From: Gallionella sp.
Lineage (GTDB): Bacteria > Pseudomonadota > Gammaproteobacteria > Burkholderiales > Gallionellaceae
Assembly (NCBI GenBank): GCA_017880945.1
Contig: JADGRM010000043.1
Span: 1-11,615, forward strand
DNA length: 11,615 nt
Direction: 5' to 3'
The position numbers were made by a program, and so were the translations under genes. Position 1 is the first letter of the stretch. Every line of letters starts with the position of its first letter. Below are positions 6,860 through 11,615 of this stretch, piece after piece. Below the pieces are notes generated by a model. The model was not told the DNA's origin, did no database searches, and saw only the letters and a list, made by a program, of their open reading frames with translations.

Positions 6860-6873
6860 GTATAATGCGCGCC
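6860..6873 (+). promoter_or_regulatory. -10 region and GC-rich discriminator of the fmdB-aspS operon promoter
   Basis: GTATAATGCGCGCC, with a perfect TATAAT at 6861-6866 and a GCGCGCC discriminator, 29 bp before the fmdB start codon. No good -35 exists at 16-18 bp; TTGATG at 6842-6847 is only 13 bp away. It is identical over 14 bases to the rhlE promoter core. Confidence 0.65.
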
Positions 6874-6901
6874 TTTGTAAATTACCCGATAGGAAGATAC
6901 G

Positions 6902-7171
6902 ATGCCTATTTATGCTTACCGTTGCAGCAGCTGCGGCTGCCAAAAAGATGTGATGCAGAAAATGAGCGATGCGCCGCTCAGCAATTGCCCTGAATGCGGC
7001 AAAGAGACTTTTTCCAAACAATTGACTGCTGCCGGGTTTCAGTTGAAGGGCAACGGCTATTACGTTACCGATTTCAAGGGCGGCGCCAAGAAGTCCGATG
7101 CCAAGCCTGACGCGGTTGCTGTGCCTGCCGCAAGCACTCCGTCCTCTCCTGTGACCAGTGGCACTGCTTAA
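6902..7171 (+). CDS. FmdB-family zinc-ribbon protein
   Basis: A small putative regulatory or accessory protein; the family's molecular role is not settled. The 89 residues start MPIYAYRCSSCG. Four cysteines, Cys8, Cys11, Cys29 and Cys32 (CSSC and CPEC), form the zinc ribbon, followed by the family's usual FSKQLTAAGFQLKGNGYYVTDF block around 37-58. The C-terminal third (60-89) is an A/P/S/K-rich, presumably disordered tail. AGGAAG at 6891-6896 supports the ATG at 6902. It is the first gene of the aspS operon and is 3 bp from the DUF502 gene. The same three-gene order is common in betaproteobacteria, which suggests but does not prove a functional link. The tail shows no motif. Confidence 0.93.
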   Translation: MPIYAYRCSSCGCQKDVMQKMSDAPLSNCPECGKETFSKQLTAAGFQLKGNGYYVTDFKGGAKKSDAKPDAVAVPAASTPSSPVTSGTA

Positions 7172-7174
7172 GGC

Positions 7175-7804
7175 ATGAAAAAATATTTCATTACCGGCCT
7201 GCTGGTTTGGGTTCCGTTCGGCATCACCTTGTGGGTGTTGAATCTGACCATAGGCACGATGGACAAGACTTTGCTGCTGTTACCGGCAGCCTGGCATCCT
7301 GACAGGTTGCTGGGTATTCATATTCCAGGCTGGGGCATCATCCTGACGCTGCTCATCGTTGGACTGACCGGCGTGCTGGTGCGCAATGTACTGGGTCAGC
7401 AGTTGTTGCATCTCTGGGAAGCCGTGTTGCATCACATTCCCTTCGTGAACAGTATCTACAAGGGCGTGAAGCAGTTCAGCGACACCTTGTTGTCCGGCGA
7501 AGGCAATTCCTTTCGCAAAGTGCTGCTGGTGCGCTATCCCCATCCGCAGGCATGGTCGCTGGCGTTTCAGACCAGTGTGCCGGGCGAGGTGATTGACCAG
7601 TTTGAGGATGAATACGTTGCGGTGTTCATTCCCACCACGCCGAGTCCGGTGAACGGTTTTTATTTCTTCGTGCGCAAAGCAGACACCATCGAGTTGGATA
7701 TGACGGTGGACGTGGCGTTGCGCTCCATCGTTTCGATGGGTGTGGCGGCGGATTCCGAAGCCGGGAAGCATCGCGTCCACACACCCAATCCACAATCAAA
7801 CTAA
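7175..7804 (+). CDS. DUF502 family inner-membrane protein
   Basis: Function unknown. The 209 residues carry two hydrophobic segments, about residues 4-25 (YFITGLLVWVPFGITLWVL) and 51-72 (GWGIILTLLIVGLTGVLV). They are separated by a short loop and followed by a soluble C-terminal domain. Family hallmarks are visible: PFVNSIYKGVKQ near 89-100, a VLLVRYP strand, the GFQTS-like AFQTSVPGE and FIPTTPSPVNGF near 151-162, and the ending VALRSIVSMGV. The ATG at 7175 is 3 bp after the fmdB stop with only AAGG overlapping the junction, so translation is probably coupled to fmdB. Length and domain layout are normal for DUF502, and plant COV1-like proteins belong to the same family. The aspS start lies 26 bp downstream. 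Confidence 0.93.
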   Translation: MKKYFITGLLVWVPFGITLWVLNLTIGTMDKTLLLLPAAWHPDRLLGIHIPGWGIILTLLIVGLTGVLVRNVLGQQLLHLWEAVLHHIPFVNSIYKGVKQFSDTLLSGEGNSFRKVLLVRYPHPQAWSLAFQTSVPGEVIDQFEDEYVAVFIPTTPSPVNGFYFFVRKADTIELDMTVDVALRSIVSMGVAADSEAGKHRVHTPNPQSN

Positions 7805-7830
7805 TTTTGTATTTTCTTCGAAACTGAACC

Positions 7831-9633
7831 ATGCGAACTCATTATTGCGGACTGCTCAACACCGACCAACTCGATCAAACCGTCAGCCTGTGCGGCTGGG
7901 CGCATCGCCGCCGCGATCATGGCGGGGTGATCTTCATCGACCTGCGCGACCGCGAGGGTATGGCGCAAATCGTCTGCGATCCGGATCGCGCCGAGATGTT
8001 CAAGATCGCCGAATCGGTGCGCAACGAGTTCGTGCTGCGCATCACCGGCAAGGTGCGTCACCGTCCGGCAGGCGCGACCAATGCCAACATTACCAGCGGC
8101 GAAATCGAAATCCTGTGCGACGAGATCGAGGTGCTGAACACCGCGCTGACCCCGCCGTTCCAGCTGGATGACGAGAACCTGTCCGAGACGGTGCGTCTGA
8201 CCCATCGCGTGATCGACCTGCGCCGCCCGCAGATGCAGAAGAACATGATGCTGCGCTACAAGGTGGCGATGGCGTTCCGCCGTTTCCTCGACAGCCGCGG
8301 CTTCATCGACATCGAAACGCCGATGCTGACCAAGTCCACACCGGAAGGCGCGCGCGATTATCTGGTGCCGTCGCGCGTGCATCCGGGCGAATTCTTCGCG
8401 CTGCCGCAATCGCCGCAGTTGTTCAAGCAGTTGCTGATGGTCGCGGGTTTCGATCGCTATTACCAGATCACCAAGTGTTTCCGCGACGAGGACTTGCGCG
8501 CCGACCGCCAGCCGGAATTCACCCAGGTGGATATCGAGACTTCGTTCCTGAATGAGACGCAGATCACCGCGCTGATGGAAGAGATGATACGCACCGTGTT
8601 CAAGGAAACGCTGGATGTGGAATTGCCGAATCCGTTCCCGCGCATGACTCATGTGGAGGCGATGGCGCGCTACGGTTCGGACAAGCCCGATCTGCGCGTC
8701 ACGCTGGAGCTGACCGAAGTCACAGATGCGGTCAAGGATGTCGCGTTCAAGGTGTTCGCCGGTGTGGCCAATTCTGAAAATGGCCGCGTCGCGGCGTTGC
8801 GCGTGCCGGGCGGCGGCGCGTTCTCGCGCGGCGAGATCGACGAGTACACCAAGTTCGTCGGCATCTACGGCGCGAAGGGCCTGGCTTACATCAAAGTCAA
8901 CGACATCACGCAACTCAACGAAACCGGCTTGCAGTCACCTATCGTGAAGAACCTGCACGAGGCTGCATTGAAGACCATCATCGAACGCACTGGTGCCGCG
9001 AACGGCGACATCATCTTCTTCGGTGCGGACAAGGAAAAGATCGTCAACGATGCGCTCGGCGCGTTGCGCAGCAAGATCGGCCACGACAAGGGTTACACCA
9101 ACGGCAAGGCATGGGAACCGCTGTGGGTGGTGGATTTCCCGATGTTCGAATACGACGAGGAGGCCAAGCGCTGGAACGCCTGTCATCACCCGTTCACCGC
9201 ACCAAAGGACGCGCACCTTGCGCTGCTGGAAAGCGATCCGGGCAAGTGTCTGGCCAAGGCATACGACCTCGCCCTGAACGGTTCGGAGATCGGCGGCGGC
9301 TCGGTGCGTATCCATCAGGAGGCGGTGCAATCTCAGGTTTTCCGCGCCCTCAACATCGGCGCGGAAGAAGCGCAGCTCAAGTTCGGCTTCCTGCTCGACG
9401 CGTTGCAATACGGCGCGCCGCCGCACGGCGGACTGGCGTTCGGCCTGGACCGTATCGTGGCGATGATGACCGGCTCGGAATCCATCCGCGACGTGATCGC
9501 CTTCCCGAAAACACAGCGCGCTCAATGTCTGTTGACCCAGGCCCCGAGTGCGGTGGATGAACGGCAGTTGCGCGACCTGCACATCCGTCTGCGGCAGCAA
9601 GTGACAACCACGGCTGAAGTGACCAAGGAATAA
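7831..9633 (+). CDS. aspS: Aspartyl-tRNA synthetase, probably non-discriminating (Asp/Asn)
   Basis: Charges tRNA-Asp, and probably tRNA-Asn, with aspartate. The 600 residues show the bacterial layout: an N-terminal OB-fold anticodon domain (about 1-105, LCGWAHRRRDHGGVIFIDLRD), a class II catalytic core with QSPQLFKQ at 193-200, motif 2 FRDEDLRADRQPEFTQ at 217-232, an inserted GAD domain (about 290-420), and motif 3 GLAFGLDR at 534-541. His30 in RRDHGG and Gly81 align with the His/Gly pair reported for the non-discriminating Pseudomonas aeruginosa enzyme, whereas discriminating enzymes have Leu and Lys. This implies that Asn-tRNA is completed by GatCAB, which is not in the window. No good ribosome site precedes the ATG at 7831, so coupling to the upstream gene is likely. 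Only 2 bp separate it from the RNase gene. Confidence 0.97.
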   Translation: MRTHYCGLLNTDQLDQTVSLCGWAHRRRDHGGVIFIDLRDREGMAQIVCDPDRAEMFKIAESVRNEFVLRITGKVRHRPAGATNANITSGEIEILCDEIEVLNTALTPPFQLDDENLSETVRLTHRVIDLRRPQMQKNMMLRYKVAMAFRRFLDSRGFIDIETPMLTKSTPEGARDYLVPSRVHPGEFFALPQSPQLFKQLLMVAGFDRYYQITKCFRDEDLRADRQPEFTQVDIETSFLNETQITALMEEMIRTVFKETLDVELPNPFPRMTHVEAMARYGSDKPDLRVTLELTEVTDAVKDVAFKVFAGVANSENGRVAALRVPGGGAFSRGEIDEYTKFVGIYGAKGLAYIKVNDITQLNETGLQSPIVKNLHEAALKTIIERTGAANGDIIFFGADKEKIVNDALGALRSKIGHDKGYTNGKAWEPLWVVDFPMFEYDEEAKRWNACHHPFTAPKDAHLALLESDPGKCLAKAYDLALNGSEIGGGSVRIHQEAVQSQVFRALNIGAEEAQLKFGFLLDALQYGAPPHGGLAFGLDRIVAMMTGSESIRDVIAFPKTQRAQCLLTQAPSAVDERQLRDLHIRLRQQVTTTAEVTKE

Positions 9634-9635
9634 GC

Positions 9636-10019
9636 GTGTCGCGTATGTTGCGTTTGATGTGGATGGTGTTGGCGGCGATGCTGTGGTTGCCTGCAGGTGC
9701 ACAAGCACATGCGCACCACGCAGCGCAAAGTACGCATGCCGATCTGGCGATAATCAGCGTTGCCCAATTGCCGCCGGAGGGGCGCGACACGTTACGCGCC
9801 ATCAAGCAGGGCGGACCGTTCGCCTACCCGCGCGATGGTGTGGTGTTCGGCAATTTCGAGCAAGTGTTGCCGAAACGAACTCGTGGTTACTATCACGAGT
9901 ACACCGTGAAAACACCAGGTTCGCGTAACCGCGGTGCGCGCCGCATCATCAGCGGCGCAACCGGCGAATATTTTTACACCGCCGATCATTACAATACTTT
10001 CAAACGAATTCAGGAGTAG
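9636..10019 (+). CDS. Secreted guanyl-specific ribonuclease (RNase Sa/barnase superfamily)
   Basis: Predicted to cut single-stranded RNA after guanosine outside the cytoplasm. 127 residues: signal peptide 1-24 (core LMWMVLAAMLWLP, cleavage AQA-H), a His-rich short linker, then a complete N1/T1-type domain: LPPEGRDTLRAIKQGGPF (45-62), YPRDGVVFGN, GYYHEYTVKTPG (84-95), RGARRIISG, YTADHY. Predicted active-site residues by alignment with RNase Sa (Glu54, Arg65, Arg69, His85) are Glu88, Arg99, Arg103 and His118, all intact. The GTG start at 9636 is preferred because AAGGA (9625-9629, inside the end of aspS) lies 6 nt upstream; ATG at 9645 is the alternative and would still leave a signal peptide. 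The next gene encodes a barstar-type inhibitor, 2 bp away. The enzyme would be harmless once exported, so the inhibitor likely guards against cytosolic folding. Confidence 0.93.
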   Translation: MSRMLRLMWMVLAAMLWLPAGAQAHAHHAAQSTHADLAIISVAQLPPEGRDTLRAIKQGGPFAYPRDGVVFGNFEQVLPKRTRGYYHEYTVKTPGSRNRGARRIISGATGEYFYTADHYNTFKRIQE

Positions 10020-10021
10020 CC

Positions 10022-10441
10022 ATGGACGCATGGACACAACAACTGGGCGACACATTGGCAAAACAACTGGTCAACCGGGAAGCAGCGGGCAGCTATACGC
10101 TGGGATGCAGTGTGGAAACCTTGCGCAGCGCGGCTGAAGCAGCCGGCTTTGCGCTGTTCGATACCGATCTCAAGGGCGTCAAAGGCAAGCAGAATTTGCT
10201 CAATGCCCTGGCTGTTGCGGCCAAATTTCCGCCCGAGTTCGGCGCGAATTGGGATGCCCTGGCCGACGCACTGTGCGACCTGTCGTGGCATGAGGCAAAC
10301 GGATATGTGCTGCTGTTGCGCAATGCCAGCGACACGCTCGGACTTTCCGCCAACGACAGGGAAATCGCCCAGGACATCTTTGCGGACACGGTGGTTTATT
10401 GGCGTCAGCGCAACAAGGCATTCTGGATATTCTTTGCCTAG
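10022..10441 (+). CDS. Barstar-family ribonuclease inhibitor
   Basis: Predicted cytosolic inhibitor that plugs the active site of the RNase encoded immediately upstream. The 139 residues contain the barstar signature FPPEFGANWDALADALCDLSW (69-89). Asp78 and Asp82 correspond to Asp35 and Asp39 of Bacillus barstar, the residues that contact the barnase active site. Residues 43-70 give the first strand and helix. The C-terminal NKAFWIFFA matches the terminal strand. About 42 extra residues at the N-terminus (QQLGDTLAKQLVNREAAGSY) make it longer than the 89-residue classic. There is no signal peptide. AGGAG (10012-10016) overlaps the RNase stop codon, 5 nt before the ATG, so the two genes are translationally coupled with the RNase first. 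The nudB start is 3 bp downstream. Confidence 0.93.
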   Translation: MDAWTQQLGDTLAKQLVNREAAGSYTLGCSVETLRSAAEAAGFALFDTDLKGVKGKQNLLNALAVAAKFPPEFGANWDALADALCDLSWHEANGYVLLLRNASDTLGLSANDREIAQDIFADTVVYWRQRNKAFWIFFA

Positions 10442-10444
10442 GGC

Positions 10445-10900
10445 ATGACGCACAACAAACAGCCGGTCTCGGTGCTGGTGGTGATCTACACTGCTGAAGG
10501 GGAGGTACTGTTGCTGGAGCGCGCCGATCATCCCGGATATTGGCAGTCTGTCACCGGCAGTCGCGACGGCGAAGAAACGCTGGCTGAGACGGCGATACGC
10601 GAGGTGCGCGAAGAGACCGGGCTGGATGTCCGGCAATACGCGCTGACCGACTGGCAGTCGCAAAACGTCTATGAGATCTATCCGCATTGGCGATACCGCT
10701 ATCCTCCCGGCATCACACACAACACCGAGCATGTGTTCAGTTTGCAACTTCCACATCCGGTTGATATCCAACTCGCGCCGCGTGAGCATTTGAACTATCA
10801 GTGGCTGGCGTGGCAAGATGCGGCTGAGAAAGTCTTTTCACCGAGCAATCGTGCCGCGATCCTGGAATTGCCGCAGCGTGTACAGAGGAAATCTGAATGA
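10445..10900 (+). CDS. nudB: Dihydroneopterin triphosphate diphosphatase (Nudix)
   Basis: Removes pyrophosphate from 7,8-dihydroneopterin triphosphate, an early step of folate synthesis, in the cytosol. 151 residues with a perfect Nudix box at 38-60: Gly38, Glu44, Arg52-Glu53, Glu56-Glu57 and Gly59 (read GSRDGEETLAETAIREVREE, then TGL). NudB features seen are VLVVIYTAEGEVLLLER, PGYWQSVTGS, and the block YEIYPHWRYRYPPG (76-89) with NTEHVFSL, which in E. coli NudB lines the substrate pocket. Length is normal. The position after aspS is also the E. coli order (aspS-nudB), here interrupted by the RNase/barstar pair. The ATG at 10445 is 3 bp after the barstar stop with only a poor AGGG-like site; the stop overlaps nadA by 4 bp (ATGA). 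Confidence 0.92.
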   Translation: MTHNKQPVSVLVVIYTAEGEVLLLERADHPGYWQSVTGSRDGEETLAETAIREVREETGLDVRQYALTDWQSQNVYEIYPHWRYRYPPGITHNTEHVFSLQLPHPVDIQLAPREHLNYQWLAWQDAAEKVFSPSNRAAILELPQRVQRKSE

Positions 10901-11615
10901 ATGAAAACGCCATCCCCTTTGCTTATGAACATCCCGGCTCTCCAGCAGCTGTGGCGTGGGCGAAGGTTCCGCGTGAACCAAGCGCAGCAGAGAAACCCGA
11001 GCTGATCGCGCGCATCAAGCGCCTGCTGCGCGAGCAGGATGCGGTGCTGGTGGCGCACTATTATGTGCATCCCGACTTGCAGGATCTGGCAGAAGCGACC
11101 GGCGGCATCGTCTCAGATTCGCTGGACATGGCCAACTTCGGCCACCAGCATCCGGCCAAGACCATCGTGGTCGCGGGCGTGCGCTTCATGGGCGAGACAG
11201 CGAAGATTCTGAATCCGGAAAAACGCGTGCTGATGCCCGACCTCAAAGCGGAATGCTCGCTCGACCTGGGTTGTCCGGTGGACGAGTTTGCCGCGTTCTG
11301 CGACGCGCACCCGGACCGCACCGTGGTGGTGTATGCCAATACCAGCGCGGCGGTGAAGGCGCGTGCCGACTGGATGGTGACCAGCTCGATCGCACTACCC
11401 GTGGTCAAATATCTCAAGGAGCAGGGCAAGAAGGTGCTATGGGCACCGGACCGCCATCTGGGCAGCTACGTGCAGGAACAGACCGGCGCAGACATGCTGC
11501 TGTGGCAGGGCTCGTGCATCGTGCACGACGAATACAAAGCCAAAGAACTCATCGAACTGAAAGCGCAGCACCCGCACGCCAAAGTGCTGGTGCATCCCGA
11601 AGCGCCGCGCGCGAT
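10897..11615 (+). CDS. nadA: Quinolinate synthase A (3' end cut by window)
   Basis: Condenses iminoaspartate with dihydroxyacetone phosphate to quinolinate, the committed step of NAD synthesis, using a [4Fe-4S] cluster. 239 codons are visible of a family length near 360. Two of three cluster cysteines are present: Cys120 in KAECSLDLGCP and Cys207 in WQGSCIVHDEY, which match E. coli Cys113 and Cys200 with a constant offset of 7. The third lies beyond the window. Other family motifs are VLVAHYYVHPDLQDLA (50-65), SDSLDMANF, GVRFMGETAKIL, VVYANTSAAVKARADW and LWAPDRHLGSYV. The ATG at 10897 overlaps the nudB stop by 4 bp, and GAGGA (10885-10889) lies 7 nt upstream, so it is coupled to nudB. NadB, its usual partner enzyme, is not in view. 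Confidence 0.96.
   Translation, partial: MNENAIPFAYEHPGSPAAVAWAKVPREPSAAEKPELIARIKRLLREQDAVLVAHYYVHPDLQDLAEATGGIVSDSLDMANFGHQHPAKTIVVAGVRFMGETAKILNPEKRVLMPDLKAECSLDLGCPVDEFAAFCDAHPDRTVVVYANTSAAVKARADWMVTSSIALPVVKYLKEQGKKVLWAPDRHLGSYVQEQTGADMLLWQGSCIVHDEYKAKELIELKAQHPHAKVLVHPEAPRA

Noticed and set aside
6842..6866. TTGATG with TATAAT as a full promoter for fmdB
   Set aside because: The spacing is only 13 bp, well below the 16-18 bp a sigma70 promoter needs; only the -10 and discriminator are reported.
7801..8913. A 370-codon open frame on the - strand opposite aspS
   Set aside because: It lies wholly inside a clear AspRS gene, its predicted protein is full of His/Arg/Gln typical of antisense GC-rich frames, and it has no recognisable domain.
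8935..9708. A 257-codon - strand open frame across the end of aspS
   Set aside because: Antisense shadow of AspRS catalytic motifs; composition is unlike a real protein.
10010..10816. A 268-codon - strand open frame over barstar and nudB
   Set aside because: Both sense genes have full family motifs; the antisense frame has none.
1..11615. CRISPR array, tRNA/rRNA gene, transposase or phage module
   Set aside because: No spaced repeats, RNA gene features, integrase, transposase or phage structural motifs were seen on either strand.

Overview
The window looks like a stretch of a betaproteobacterial chromosome, most likely of the Nitrosomonadales/Gallionellaceae kind. This is inferred from the fmdB - DUF502 - aspS gene order, an AspRS with non-discriminating-type residues, a small c8-type cytochrome c and a monomeric NADP-isocitrate dehydrogenase. 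No sequence search was run, so the taxonomy is inference. Nothing looks like a prophage, insertion sequence, CRISPR array, tRNA or rRNA.

Left part (1-5002): monomeric isocitrate dehydrogenase runs leftward off the window edge. Facing away from it is rluE, a 23S rRNA pseudouridine synthase. A small secreted protein of unknown function follows on the + strand, and a RhlE-type DEAD-box helicase is transcribed toward it on the - strand. The helicase starts at TTG behind a strong Shine-Dalgarno site. Its leader of about 120 nt can fold so that a long-range helix covers half of that site.

Middle part (5003-6830): behind the helicase promoter lies a dead gene on the - strand (5275-6204). It can be reconstructed as an exported protein with two haem-type CxxCH/Q motifs followed by a SUMF1 (FGE-like) domain. 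Six frame breaks disrupt it, including an exact 10-bp tandem duplication. Next comes an intact single-gene unit for a periplasmic mono-haem cytochrome c (c8/c551 type), with a plausible sigma70 promoter and a textbook terminator.

Right part (6860-11615): seven same-strand genes with gaps of 26 bp or less appear to form one transcription unit: fmdB-type zinc ribbon, DUF502 membrane protein, aspS, secreted guanyl-specific RNase, barstar inhibitor, nudB (folate pathway Nudix) and nadA (quinolinate synthase, cut by the window end). The RNase/barstar pair sits between aspS and nudB, so an exported RNase and its immunity protein share transcription with a tRNA synthetase and two cofactor-synthesis genes.

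The rhlE and fmdB-aspS promoters share an identical 14-nt core (a perfect TATAAT followed by a GC-rich discriminator). That is the layout expected of growth-rate/ppGpp-controlled promoters of translation-related genes. The most promising leads are the rhlE leader structure, the RNase/barstar pair in a housekeeping operon, and the reconstructable haem-SUMF1 fusion pseudogene.
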